DNA of 64,000 bases from Acidimicrobiia bacterium (lineage in GTDB: Bacteria; Actinomycetota; Acidimicrobiia; Acidimicrobiales; Aldehydirespiratoraceae). The DNA is taken from contig JAJEHD010000018.1 in NCBI GenBank assembly GCA_022819505.1, forward strand, positions 372,001 to 436,000, in the 5' to 3' direction. A program made the position numbers and the translations under genes. Each line of letters opens with the position of its first letter. The first letter of the stretch is position 1. Shown here one piece after another: positions 16,643 to 25,070 of the stretch. A model generated the notes under the pieces. The model was not told the DNA's origin. It saw only the letters and a program-made list of their open reading frames with translations, and did no database searches.

Positions 16643-17848
16643 CTACCCGAATACGGCTGCCATGAATTCGTCGATCCGGCCCGTTTCGTCCTCGTTCAGG
16701 CACTCGAACACCTCAAGCCCGCCCTGGGCGACCTCTATGAATTCGGCTGCGGAGAACGGCGACGAGTCGTCGCCGAGGTAGGAGGCGAAGACGGGCACGA
16801 ATGCCGGGTTGGCCCGCACGAACCCATCGATACACGCGGCGGACTCATCGCTGAGACCTCCTATCCCTGCATCGCTGGCGCTGACGAAGAACGCGGCAAC
16901 GCTGTCGAGCGAGAGACACTCGGCTGCGCCGGCGCCCAGTCCCGCGGCTCGCAGCGGCGTCGCGCTCAGCAGCGCTTCGTACTCCCCCTCGGACAGCGCG
17001 TCGCGCACGCAGGTCGCCTCGGACTCCGGTAGCAGCGAGACGAGGTCTTCCCCGGTGAGAGATGAGGCGGCGTCGATGGCGGCGTAGAGGTTCTTCAGGG
17101 AAGCCGCCTTCTCGCTCTCTGCCATGCAGTCATAGAAGCCTTGAAGGATGTCGACCGTCTCCGCCTGCTGGTAGGTGTCCTCCCCGGTCCATTCGAGGCC
17201 GATGCGGGCGTAGATGAGACCGGGGTGCTCCAGGGCGAGGTCCGTGATGCACATGCGGCTCTCGTCGCCGTGCCCACCGACCGTGACGCTGAGGAACGCG
17301 ACTGCGAGGAGCACGACGTTCTCCTCGGCGAGGCACCCGAACAGCGGTGCCGCAGCCGAAGCATCACCGCCCCCCGCCATCAACTGCATGTCGAGCATGA
17401 ACTCGTACACGGCTTCGCCCAGGGCCTCCTGGAGGCAACTGTTCTCCTGCTCGGACAGACGGTCGAAGAGATCTTTGCCGGTGGTCGACTCGTCGAGGAC
17501 GAAGTCGCGCATCGCCATGACGGTTCCATCGACAGCCGGCTCGGGTGGCTCGGTGGTGGTCGTTGTGGTCGCGGCCGTTGTTGTTGTCGAGGAGGTGGTG
17601 GAAGTGGTGGACGTAGTGGTTGTCGGGGAAGTGGTGGAAGTCGGGGAAGTGGTGGAGGTGGATGTAGTGGTGTCGGCGGTTGTGCGTTCAGTGGTCGTGG
17701 TGGGTTCGGTGGCCGTCGCGGGTTCGGTATCGGTGGTTGTGGAGGTCGCAGCGGCGGGTTGGGTCGGTGCGGGAGTCGGCTCCGACGAGCACGCCGACGA
17801 TGCAACGAGGGCAATAAGGCCGACTACCGCAGTTGCAATGGTGCGCAC
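16643..17848 (-). CDS. Secreted lipoprotein with Thr-rich stalk and duplicated Cys domain
   Basis: Predicted lipoprotein (401 residues). The signal peptide ends in a lipobox (LVASSAC, Cys20), followed by a Thr/Ser/Pro stalk to about residue 105 that likely holds the domain off the membrane. The remaining about 290 residues contain two homologous repeats, each with CLQEAL/CVRDAL, a GCLAEE/ECLSLD pair, an ESRMCITD/ESAACIDG helix and a terminal FYDCMAES/VFECLNED. Four regularly spaced Cys per repeat suggest disulfides or a metal site. Function unknown. The GTG at 17848 begins the signal peptide (MRTIATAVVG). Confidence 0.82.
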   Translation of the reverse strand: MRTIATAVVGLIALVASSACSSEPTPAPTQPAAATSTTTDTEPATATEPTTTTERTTADTTTSTSTTSPTSTTSPTTTTSTTSTTSSTTTTAATTTTTTEPPEPAVDGTVMAMRDFVLDESTTGKDLFDRLSEQENSCLQEALGEAVYEFMLDMQLMAGGGDASAAAPLFGCLAEENVVLLAVAFLSVTVGGHGDESRMCITDLALEHPGLIYARIGLEWTGEDTYQQAETVDILQGFYDCMAESEKAASLKNLYAAIDAASSLTGEDLVSLLPESEATCVRDALSEGEYEALLSATPLRAAGLGAGAAECLSLDSVAAFFVSASDAGIGGLSDESAACIDGFVRANPAFVPVFASYLGDDSSPFSAAEFIEVAQGGLEVFECLNEDETGRIDEFMAAVFG

Positions 17849-17929
17849 GCACGTCCCCCGTAGAACTCACTTGCCGAGACAGCACGATACAGCAGTGTCG
17901 CAGCTGCCGAAAGGGATGGCCCTAACGCT

Positions 17930-18769
17930 CTAACCGTTGGGGTCGAAGTAGGGGCGGTCGCCGTCGATCTCGAGGCGGCGGATGATGCGCTCCTGGGGGA
18001 AGTGGTCGGCTGCGGACCGGTGCAGCGTCGAGCGCTCGTCCCAGACGGCCAGATCGCCGTTCTGCCACTGCCAGCGGCAATGCAACGACACCTCGGCCAC
18101 GTGCTCACGCAGGAAGTTGAGAACCATGTCGCTCTCGGCCCGGCTGACCCCGGCAACGTGGGAGATGAACCCCTCGGCGTACAGCAGGGCCCGCTTTCCG
18201 GTCTCCGGGTGGGTGCGCACCAGCGGATGCTCGACCGGTCCGTAGTCACGGGCTATGGCCTCGCTGATGGCGTCGGCGTGCTTGCCGGCCTTCTCGGCCA
18301 CCCGCTCCAGGTACCCCTCGTTGGAGTGCACGATCGTCAGCGAGCAGAAGAACTCCTGCACCGCGGGGCTGAGGGTCTCGTAGGCCCGGGTGGCTGAGGC
18401 CCACAGGGTGTCGCCGCCGAACTCGGGGGCCAACTCCATGTGCAGCAGGGCGGCCTTAGGCGGGGTGGCGATCCAGGTGACGTCGGTGTGCCAGCGGTCA
18501 GCGGCGTTGGGGCTGTGGGGGCCGTCCTTGATGACGGTCATGGTGGGCTCGGTAGCCCCGAGCACCCGGGCGACCGGGTAGATGCTGGGCGTCCCAAAGC
18601 GCCGGCCCAGTGCGAGGTGCTCCTCCTCGGTGAGGTGCGCACCCCGGAAGAAGATGACCTCGTTCTCCAAAAAAGCCTGGTAGACAGCGCCGAAATCGAG
18701 GTCGGGGTCGCGCAGGTCCACGCCAGTGATCTCCGCGCCCAGCGCTCCCGCCACTCGCCGAACCTGCAT
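17930..18769 (-). CDS. TauD/TfdA-family Fe(II)/2-oxoglutarate dioxygenase
   Basis: Nonheme iron, 2-oxoglutarate-dependent dioxygenase (279 residues). The facial triad is visible as WHTDVTW (His94, Asp96) and the distal His in STLHRSAADHF (about 250), with the downstream RIIRR Arg expected to bind 2-oxoglutarate. Relatives oxidise taurine, 2,4-D, alkyl sulfates or other carboxylates/sulfonates; this one's substrate is unknown. The ATG at 18769 is firm: AAGGAGG lies at ideal spacing upstream, one of the few strong Shine-Dalgarno sequences in the window. Not clearly in an operon. Confidence 0.92.
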   Translation of the reverse strand: MQVRRVAGALGAEITGVDLRDPDLDFGAVYQAFLENEVIFFRGAHLTEEEHLALGRRFGTPSIYPVARVLGATEPTMTVIKDGPHSPNAADRWHTDVTWIATPPKAALLHMELAPEFGGDTLWASATRAYETLSPAVQEFFCSLTIVHSNEGYLERVAEKAGKHADAISEAIARDYGPVEHPLVRTHPETGKRALLYAEGFISHVAGVSRAESDMVLNFLREHVAEVSLHCRWQWQNGDLAVWDERSTLHRSAADHFPQERIIRRLEIDGDRPYFDPNG

Positions 18770-18816
18770 GCGAGCCTCCTTGCTCAGACCTGGTGGCAAA
18801 CCCGTCCGGACGGTCT

Positions 18817-19956
18817 CTAGTCAAGCACGGGTCTTGCCAAGCCCGCACCGCCCAGAACGGCGTCGTGGAAGGCGGCCGCGGCTCGGGCCATGGCCGTGGC
18901 CACGGTGGCCAGCGCGTCCGGCGAGGTCGCGCGCTCGGGCGTGTCCGACGGGGTGTGGAAGTCGGGCCCGGCTCCGGTGGTCGACAGCACGGGAATCCCC
19001 AGACGGCTCCACGCCTCGCCCTCGCCCAGCCACGAGTCCACGTCGTGGCGCAGACCGATCCCGGCATCACCAAGAGCGACAGCCACCGATGGGGCTGCGG
19101 CTGCCGGAAGGTTGGTCATGCCGATACGGCTGTCGATCAGCCGGCGGGAGCCATCAGCCGCCGGCGAGTCCACGGCGACCGACGCCCCGAGATGGACCAC
19201 GCACGCGGGCGTCTCCAAGCACCGTTCCACCCACCGGAAGGCGCCCAGGTAGCCCAGCTCGTGGCCGCCGGTGGCGACGATGGTCAGCGGGCGGTCGGCC
19301 AGCCGCTCGGCGACGTGGCGCAGCACCGCGATGCCGGTCCCCCGCTCGCCGGCCGCGCCGAACCAGCCGTGCAGCGGCGTGGTCAGAACCAGCCGGCGGC
19401 CCGGCCGGCCGTTGCTGATCTGGACATTGGCGGTCCGTCCGGGGACAAGCCGCGCGCTGAGCCTCAGCCGGACCGCCGACGAGGCCAGAGCGTCGAAGTT
19501 CCGGCCGGCCACCAGCAAGGTCGCCGGCCCCGAAGCGGGTGCAGCCGGATCCCGGTTGATGGCGACGAGCTCGCCGTCCGGGTGGTCGGTGGCGATCACC
19601 AGAGCCTCGTGTCCTGCCCGTCTGGTCTCGTCGATGAGCTCGTCAGCCACCCGGGGATAGCCGCCCGACTGGGGATCCAACCGCCGGACGGCCACCTCGG
19701 AGGTGTCGATGTCCCCGGTGAACTCGTAGTACAGGGCGAGGTGGTCGATCGGGCGCCCGTCTGCGGTGAGCCGGCTGCTGGCGTCGTAGCGCTCGAACGA
19801 CACAGTCTCCGCTGTCACCTCGCCCAGGTCGCTGACGAGCTCCATGAACCACTCGACCGTGGCCTGGTCGCGGCCGGTTCCGGAGCGATGGTGCCCGAGC
19901 GCGGCGTAGTCGCACACGATCCGGTAGAGGTCCTGGCCGGTGAAGGAGGTGTGCAC
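18817..19956 (-). CDS. M28-like peptidase family protein lacking metal ligands
   Basis: About 379 residues with an aminopeptidase (M28) layout: an N-terminal LYRIVCDYAALGHHRSGTGRD segment, a PA-like insert and a C-terminal zinc-peptidase-like core. The core aligns with M28, but most ligands are changed. The usual H-x-D position reads PLHGWFG, the D-N-x-S-G position reads GERGTGIAV, and the E-E position reads ATGGHELGYLG; only the final His (DFHTPSD) is evident. It is therefore probably not a canonical di-zinc aminopeptidase. The start is uncertain: GTG 19956 is used; an ATG at 20007 would overlap the divergent gene's own start codon. Confidence 0.75.
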   Translation of the reverse strand: MHTSFTGQDLYRIVCDYAALGHHRSGTGRDQATVEWFMELVSDLGEVTAETVSFERYDASSRLTADGRPIDHLALYYEFTGDIDTSEVAVRRLDPQSGGYPRVADELIDETRRAGHEALVIATDHPDGELVAINRDPAAPASGPATLLVAGRNFDALASSAVRLRLSARLVPGRTANVQISNGRPGRRLVLTTPLHGWFGAAGERGTGIAVLRHVAERLADRPLTIVATGGHELGYLGAFRWVERCLETPACVVHLGASVAVDSPAADGSRRLIDSRIGMTNLPAAAAPSVAVALGDAGIGLRHDVDSWLGEGEAWSRLGIPVLSTTGAGPDFHTPSDTPERATSPDALATVATAMARAAAAFHDAVLGGAGLARPVLD

Positions 19957-20005
19957 CGCGATGGGCGCTGAGGTTACGGGCCGTGAGTGGGTACTGTCGC
20001 AAGCC

Positions 20006-21025
20006 ATGAAGATCGACTCGCTGCTCACCGGCTCCATCACCGATGCGGGCGCCACGGCTGCCGGCCTCGAGCAGGCCGGCTACTCGGGCGCCTGGTCACT
20101 GGAGGGGCCCCACGACCCGTTCCTGCCGCTGGCCGTCGCGGCGGCCAGCACCCACCGGATCGAGCTGGGCACCGCCATCGCGGTGGCGTTCGCCCGCAAC
20201 CCGATGCTGCTGGCCAACATCGGCTGGGACCTCCAGACCCTGTCGCAGGGCCGCTTCGTGCTCGGGCTGGGCAGCCAGATCAAGCCCCACATCACCAAGC
20301 GGTTCTCGATGGAGTGGAGCCGGCCGGCGGCCCGCATGCGGGAGATGGTCCAGGCGGTGCGAGCCATCTGGGACTGCTGGCAGAACGGCACGCCGCTGCG
20401 CTTCCGGGGCGAGTTCTACCGCCACACTCTGATGACGCCGATGTTCACCCCCAAGGCGAGCGACCTCGGCGACTCCGGCCCGCCGCCGATCTACCTGGCC
20501 GGCGTCGGCCCCCTGATGACCGAGGTGGCCGGCGAGGTGTGCGACGGGTTCCTGTGCCATCCGTTCACCACCGAGAAGTACCTGCGGGAGGTGACGCTGC
20601 CTGCCCTGGAGCGGGGCAGGGCCAAGGCGGCAGCGTCGATGGACGGCTACGAGATCGCCGGCCCGTCGTTCGTGGTCACCGGCGAGACCGACGAGGAGAT
20701 TGAGAGCTCCAAGGCGTTCACCCGCCAGCAGATCGCCTTCTACGGCTCGACTCCCGCCTACCGTCCGGTGCTGGAGGTCCACGGTTGGGGCGACCTCCAG
20801 ACAGATCTCAACACCCTGTCCAAGCGGGGCCAGTGGGTCGAGATGGGCAACCTCGTCGACGACGAGGTCCTCAACACCTTCGCAGTAGTCGCGACCCCCG
20901 AGGAGATCGCCCCGGAACTGCGCCGCCGCTACGGCGACGTCATCAGCCGTATCTCGTTCTACGTCCCCGTCCAGGGCGACCCCGACCGCTGGCAGGCGGT
21001 GACGGCCGCCATCAAGGCGATCTAG
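20006..21025 (+). CDS. LLM-class F420-dependent oxidoreductase
   Basis: Luciferase-like monooxygenase fold (339 residues, TIGR03617-like). The sequence has the N-terminal MKIDSLLTGS strand, IELGTAIAVAFARNP, the LSQGRFVLGLGSQIKPHI block typical of the family, PPIYLAGVGPLMTEVAGEVCDGFLCHPFTT, and a C-terminal TPEEIAPELRRRYGD helix. Actinobacterial members use coenzyme F420, but direct proof of the cofactor is not visible. ATG 20006 follows TACTGT (19992-19997) by 8 bases. It is probably co-transcribed with the hydrolase 10 bp downstream. Confidence 0.9.
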   Translation: MKIDSLLTGSITDAGATAAGLEQAGYSGAWSLEGPHDPFLPLAVAAASTHRIELGTAIAVAFARNPMLLANIGWDLQTLSQGRFVLGLGSQIKPHITKRFSMEWSRPAARMREMVQAVRAIWDCWQNGTPLRFRGEFYRHTLMTPMFTPKASDLGDSGPPPIYLAGVGPLMTEVAGEVCDGFLCHPFTTEKYLREVTLPALERGRAKAAASMDGYEIAGPSFVVTGETDEEIESSKAFTRQQIAFYGSTPAYRPVLEVHGWGDLQTDLNTLSKRGQWVEMGNLVDDEVLNTFAVVATPEEIAPELRRRYGDVISRISFYVPVQGDPDRWQAVTAAIKAI

Positions 21026-21035
21026 GGCCTAGACG

Positions 21036-21614
21036 ATGGCGGGCCAGGACAGATCGCCGGCGGCCGGACTGCTGCTGACCCATGGCGCCGGAGGCGGGGC
21101 CGACCAGCACACGCTCGTCGCTCTGGAGGAAGGGCTCGACATGCCGGTGCGCCGCTTCGAGTTCACGTATCGCCGCGAAGGGCGCCGCTTCCCCGACCGA
21201 GCCCCGAGGCTGATCGAGACAGTCCGCGCCGAGGCTGAGGCCTTCGCGAGCGATCTGGGCACCACCACGGCCCGGCTCGTGCTGGGAGGGCGCTCGATGG
21301 GGGGACGCATGTGCTCGATGGCGGTGGCGGAAGGGCTGCCCGCGGCCGGTCTGGCGCTGCTCAGCTACCCGCTGCACCCGCCCGGCAAGCCCGACAAGCT
21401 GAGGGTCGACCACTTCGACGACATCGAAGTGCCCACGCTGTTCGTCAGCGGTGACCGCGACCCCTTCGGCACGCCCGAGGAGTTCGCGAACCACCTCGGG
21501 GCCATACCGGGCAGCGTGACCGTCCACTGGCTCGAGAGCCAGGGCCACAACCCCAAGCCCAAGTTCGACACAGAAATCGTGCACGCGGTCGCAGATTTCC
21601 TCGGCGCCCGCTAG
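21036..21614 (+). CDS. Small alpha/beta hydrolase (Tex30/KANL3-like)
   Basis: Compact alpha/beta-hydrolase (192 residues). Visible are the oxyanion-region LLLTHGAGGGADQ, the nucleophile elbow GGRSMGGRM, the acid-loop LFVSGDRDPFGTPEE and the catalytic His in ESQGHNPKPK. This short form matches the Tex30/KANL3 or dienelactone-hydrolase-like group of unknown substrate. It follows the LLM oxidoreductase after 10 bp and likely forms a two-gene unit with it. Confidence 0.85.
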   Translation: MAGQDRSPAAGLLLTHGAGGGADQHTLVALEEGLDMPVRRFEFTYRREGRRFPDRAPRLIETVRAEAEAFASDLGTTTARLVLGGRSMGGRMCSMAVAEGLPAAGLALLSYPLHPPGKPDKLRVDHFDDIEVPTLFVSGDRDPFGTPEEFANHLGAIPGSVTVHWLESQGHNPKPKFDTEIVHAVADFLGAR

Positions 21615-21718
21615 CGTCCCGAGCCAGTAGTCCGTTGCAGGCGTCCCGCCGGGCTTCTTGGTGCGGTTTGTGTGGATTGAGGGCACAGAACCAACCCGAG
21701 ATTCTGTGGGCCTAGCAG

Positions 21719-21724
21719 TAGCCT
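21719..21724 (+). promoter_or_regulatory. -10 box of prfA
   Basis: TAGCCT ending 7 bases before the prfA ATG at 21732, consistent with a leaderless transcript. Confidence 0.45.
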
Positions 21725-21731
21725 CGGAGCC

Positions 21732-22796
21732 ATGCTGGAGCGGATAGCGGGGCTCACCGACGAGCTCAGAGACGTAGAGATCCGCCTCGGCGACCCCGCG
21801 GTGCAGTCCGACCCGCGCCGGCTGGCCGAGCTGGGCCGCCGCCACAAGCAACTGAGCGAGATCGTGGCCGCGGGGCAGCGGCTGCGGGCCGCGGCGGAAG
21901 ACCTCGACGAGGCCCGCCGCATGCACTCCGCGGCCGAGGCCTCGGAACGGGCTGAGCTGCGCGAGATGATCGACGAGCTCGAGGCCACCGTGGACACGGC
22001 CACCGACGAGCTGCGAGTGCTGCTGCTTCCGCCCGACCCCAACGAGGGCCGCAACGTGATCGTCGAGATCAGGGGCGCGGCCGGCGGCGAGGAGGCCAAC
22101 CTGTTCGCCCGCGACCTGTTCGACATGTACCAGGCCTTCGCCCGCAGGCGGCGCTGGAAGCTGGAGCCGCTGGCCGCCTCGCCTTCCGACCTCGGCGGCT
22201 ATACCGAGGTCAGCGGCCTGATCTCCGGCGATCAGGTGTGGACCCGTATGAAGCACGAGGCCGGCACCCACCGGGTGCAGCGGGTGCCGGTGACCGAGTC
22301 GCAGGGCCGGGTACACACATCGTCAGCCACCGTGTCGGTGCTGCCCGAGGCCAAGGAGGTGGACGTGCAGATCGACGACTCCGACCTGCAGATCGACGTC
22401 TACCGCTCGTCGGGCCCCGGCGGCCAGTCGGTCAACACCACCGACTCGGCGGTGCGGGTCACCCATGTGCCCAGCGGCATGGTGGTGTCGATGCAGGACG
22501 AGAAGAGCCAACTCCAGAACAAGCAGAAGGCGCTGCGGGTGCTGCGTTCGAGGCTGCTGCAGGCCGAGCAGGAGCGGGCCTCCGCCGAGCAGTCGGCGAT
22601 GCGGCGGGGCCAGGTGGGCGGCGGTGACCGGTCCGAGAAGATCCGCACCTACAACATGCGCGAGAACCGGGTCACCGACCACCGCATCGGCCTCACCCTC
22701 TACAAGCTGGAGCGTGTGCTGGCCGGCGAGCTCGACGAGCTGAGCGACGCGCTCGTGCAGGACGAGCAGCGCACGCTGCTGGCCGGCGACGCCTGA
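21732..22796 (+). CDS. prfA: Peptide chain release factor 1
   Basis: Class I release factor (354 residues) that reads UAA/UAG and triggers peptidyl-tRNA hydrolysis. The anticodon-mimic tripeptide PVT (186-188) identifies RF1 rather than RF2, and the catalytic GGQ is at 230-232 in GPGGQSVNTTDSAVR. The C-terminal YNMRENRVTDHRIG segment is characteristic. It is followed by prmC, which methylates the GGQ Gln, then tsaC: the common prfA-prmC-tsaC order of translation-fidelity genes. Confidence 0.98.
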   Translation: MLERIAGLTDELRDVEIRLGDPAVQSDPRRLAELGRRHKQLSEIVAAGQRLRAAAEDLDEARRMHSAAEASERAELREMIDELEATVDTATDELRVLLLPPDPNEGRNVIVEIRGAAGGEEANLFARDLFDMYQAFARRRRWKLEPLAASPSDLGGYTEVSGLISGDQVWTRMKHEAGTHRVQRVPVTESQGRVHTSSATVSVLPEAKEVDVQIDDSDLQIDVYRSSGPGGQSVNTTDSAVRVTHVPSGMVVSMQDEKSQLQNKQKALRVLRSRLLQAEQERASAEQSAMRRGQVGGGDRSEKIRTYNMRENRVTDHRIGLTLYKLERVLAGELDELSDALVQDEQRTLLAGDA

Positions 22797-22831
22797 GGGA
22801 CTGGCCGCTGTCCGGGGATGCGGCAGCACAC

Positions 22832-22880
22832 GAACATCAATGAGTTAGCCACCGTGGAGGTGGTTAACCGATTGAAGTTC
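22832..22880. repeat. 49-bp palindromic element, copy A
   Basis: Imperfect palindrome with 22-bp arms (22832-22853 and 22859-22880) and a 5-base loop, in the prfA-prmC gap and ending 17 bp before the prmC start. The core is GGTTAACC-like. Its right arm is the exact reverse complement of the left arm of a second 49-bp palindrome at 61079-61127. No T-tract follows. Confidence 0.85.
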
Positions 22881-22896
22881 CTATGATCGGCCGTCG

Positions 22897-23793
22897 TTGA
22901 CCGAGACTTCCAGGCCCGTGACGTGGGGCGCCCTCCTGGCCGAGGCGCAGCAGCGTCTGGCGGCGAGCGCGGCGGTGGAGACGCCCGAGGTGGACGCCCG
23001 CCGCATTGTCGAGACGGCTTCGGGGGCGTCACCGGCAGAGTTCGCTCGCGCGCTGGGCGAGCCGGCCACGACACTTGCCGCGGCCCGGTTCCACTCGATG
23101 CTGGAGCGGCGCAGCACGGGCGAGCCGCTGCAGTACGTGGTCGGCTCCTGGGGCTTCCGGACTCTGGACCTAATGGTTGACCACCGGGTGCTGATACCCA
23201 GGCCCGAGACCGAGGTAGTCGCCGGCTGGGCGGTTGACGAGACAGCCAGGCTCGCTACCGAGGCGAGTCGCGGCCGCGAGACAGTGGTTGTGGACCTGGG
23301 CACCGGGTCGGGCGCGATCGGGTTGTCGGTGGCGGTGGAATGCCCGCAGGCCAGGGTGTTCGCCACCGACGTGTCGTCCGACGCGCTGGCGGTTGCCCGG
23401 GCCAACCTCGCGGGCGTGGGCCGGGCCGCGACCCGGGTGAGCCTGCACGAGGGAGACTGGTACGGGGCGCTGCCCGCCGCCCTGCGGGGAGCAGTGGACG
23501 TAGTGGTGTCGAACCCGCCCTACATCGGCACCGGCGAGGAGTTGCCGCCCGTGGTGGCCGACTGGGAGCCGCCGGTGGCGTTGTGGTCCGGGCCGGCGGG
23601 CCACGAGGCGGTGGAGCAGGTGATCGGCGGCGCCTCGCAATGGCTCAGGCCGGGCGGATCCCTGGTCATGGAGGTGGCCTCGCACCGAGCCCACGCCACG
23701 GCGCACATGGCCGAGGAGGCCGGCTTCACAGGCCTACGGGTGGAACAGGACCTGGCCGGGCTCGACCGGGTCGTGATCGGGCACCGCTCGTGA
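22897..23793 (+). CDS. prmC: Release factor glutamine methyltransferase
   Basis: SAM-dependent N5-glutamine methyltransferase (298 residues) acting on the GGQ motif of RF1/RF2. It has an N-terminal helical substrate-binding part, then the Rossmann methyltransferase with VVDLGTGSGAIGLSVA (SAM loop) and the catalytic NPPY (from Asn206) in VVVSNPPYIG. Upstream context with prfA is diagnostic. The TTG at 22897 is the furthest plausible start; an in-frame GTG at 22918 is an alternative. The stop overlaps tsaC by GTGA. Confidence 0.96.
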   Translation: MTETSRPVTWGALLAEAQQRLAASAAVETPEVDARRIVETASGASPAEFARALGEPATTLAAARFHSMLERRSTGEPLQYVVGSWGFRTLDLMVDHRVLIPRPETEVVAGWAVDETARLATEASRGRETVVVDLGTGSGAIGLSVAVECPQARVFATDVSSDALAVARANLAGVGRAATRVSLHEGDWYGALPAALRGAVDVVVSNPPYIGTGEELPPVVADWEPPVALWSGPAGHEAVEQVIGGASQWLRPGGSLVMEVASHRAHATAHMAEEAGFTGLRVEQDLAGLDRVVIGHRS

Positions 23794-24413
23794 GCCTGGA
23801 GCGAGTGATGCGCACCGGCTCGGCCGCGGCGCGCTCACGCGCCATCGCCGCCGCCACCGAGGCACTGCGACGGGGCGAGGTGGTGGGCGTGCCCACCGAC
23901 ACTGTCTACGGGTTAGCGGTCGATGCGGCCGACGCCGATGCGATGCAGCAGCTCTTCGAACTCAAGGAGCGGCCCGCGGACCGCAGCATCGCGGTGCTGG
24001 TGGCCGACCCGGCCGGCGCCGAGTCGCTGGTGAGGCTCACAGCGCAGGCCCGGCGCCTGGCCGAGCACTTCTGGCCCGGTCCGCTCACCATCGTCGCACC
24101 GAGCCGGCCCGACGCGCCCGCCCATCTCGGCACGGGTACCACCATCGGCGTACGCCTGCCCGACGACGGGATCATGCAGGCCATCGCCGCTCCCGGACCC
24201 CTGGCGGTGACCAGTGCCAACCTCCACGGCGGCCCTACCCCGTCCAACGCTCAGGGCGTGGCCGAGTTGTTCCCCGCCCTGCGCCTAGTCATTGACGGCG
24301 GCCCGCGCCCCGGCGCCTCCTCCACGGTCGTGGACATGACTGGGCCGACGCCGGTGGTGCTGCGAGAAGGCCCGGTCCGTCTCGACGAGATTCTGGCCGT
24401 CGTGCAGGGGTAG
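23790..24413 (+). CDS. tsaC: Threonylcarbamoyl-AMP synthase (TsaC/Sua5 family)
   Basis: Makes threonylcarbamoyl-AMP for the t6A37 modification of ANN-decoding tRNAs. The YrdC-fold protein (207 residues) has the signatures ALRRGEVVGVPTDTVYGLAVDA, FELKERPADRSIAVLV, FWPGPLTIV, IGVRLPDDG and PLAVTSANLHGGPT, and ends soon after the YrdC domain, so it is the short TsaC form without a Sua5 extension. The GTG start overlaps the prmC stop by four bases; an ATG lies six codons later. Confidence 0.95.
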   Translation: MSLERVMRTGSAAARSRAIAAATEALRRGEVVGVPTDTVYGLAVDAADADAMQQLFELKERPADRSIAVLVADPAGAESLVRLTAQARRLAEHFWPGPLTIVAPSRPDAPAHLGTGTTIGVRLPDDGIMQAIAAPGPLAVTSANLHGGPTPSNAQGVAELFPALRLVIDGGPRPGASSTVVDMTGPTPVVLREGPVRLDEILAVVQG

Positions 24414-24433
24414 CTGACGCAGTCCTATCCGGG

Positions 24434-24481
24434 GAATTGGCAGCAGAACGCGCCCAAAGCGGCGTCCTGTGCTGCCAATTC
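24434..24481 (+). terminator. Hairpin after tsaC
   Basis: Perfect 12-bp inverted repeat GAATTGGCAGCA (24434-24445) / TGCTGCCAATTC (24470-24481) with a 24-base loop, located 20 bp after the tsaC stop and before the rpiB promoter. There is no T-run, so the mechanism is uncertain, but the position suits an operon end. Confidence 0.6.
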
Positions 24482-24520
24482 GGGTCAGGCCGCCTCGTGT
24501 TCAGTGCAACGGCTTGGACC

Positions 24521-24526
24521 TAGGAT
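24521..24526 (+). promoter_or_regulatory. -10 box of rpiB
   Basis: TAGGAT ends 7 bases before GTG 24534. This geometry, and the fact that RpiB proteins normally begin MxIAxGxDHAG, decides the start in favour of the GTG over the ATG at 24525 that overlaps the box. Confidence 0.55.
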
Positions 24527-24533
24527 GGCGGTC

Positions 24534-24977
24534 GTGCGGATCGCGGTCGGGGCCGACCATGCCGGGTACGGGCTCAAGCAGGCTCTGGCCGAGCATCTCC
24601 GGGCGGCAGGCCACGAGGTGACCGACTGTGGCACGCACTCCACCGACCGGGTGGACTACCCCGACTTCGGGGCGGCGGTGGGCCGGGCCGTGGCCGTCGG
24701 TGACGCCGATCTGGGCCTGTGCGTGTGCGGCAGCGGCAACGGGATCGCCATGGCCGCCAACAAGGTCGCCGGTGTCCGGGCCGCGGTCGCTTACGACGTG
24801 ACCTCGGCCCGCCTGGCCCGGGCCCACAACGACGCCAACGTGCTGTGCATCGGCGAGCGGCTCACCGGCGCCGACGTGGCCAGAGAGGCTCTCGACGCCT
24901 GGCTGACCGCGTCCTTCGACGGTGGCCGCCACCAGGCCCGGGTCAGCAAGCTCGACGCCCTCGGCACGCCCGACTGA
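24534..24977 (+). CDS. rpiB: Ribose-5-phosphate isomerase B
   Basis: Interconverts ribose-5-phosphate and ribulose-5-phosphate (147 residues). The N-terminus reads [15 protein letters not shown], and the active-site strand [15 protein letters not shown] carries the catalytic Cys and phosphate-binding loop; DYPDFGAAV and the [14 protein letters not shown] segment are family-typical. RpiB and not RpiA is clear from these motifs. A related LacA/RpiB isomerase with other sugar phosphates is possible but less likely. glyA follows after 93 bp. Confidence 0.95.
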   Translation: MRIAVGADHAGYGLKQALAEHLRAAGHEVTDCGTHSTDRVDYPDFGAAVGRAVAVGDADLGLCVCGSGNGIAMAANKVAGVRAAVAYDVTSARLARAHNDANVLCIGERLTGADVAREALDAWLTASFDGGRHQARVSKLDALGTPD

Positions 24978-25070
24978 TCGCATCCCGCGCCACCGATCTT
25001 GACCCGTCCGTAGCTACCGTTCGACAGAGCACCCGCGCCGCGGCGCCGCCGAAGGAGAATCGAGGAACCC

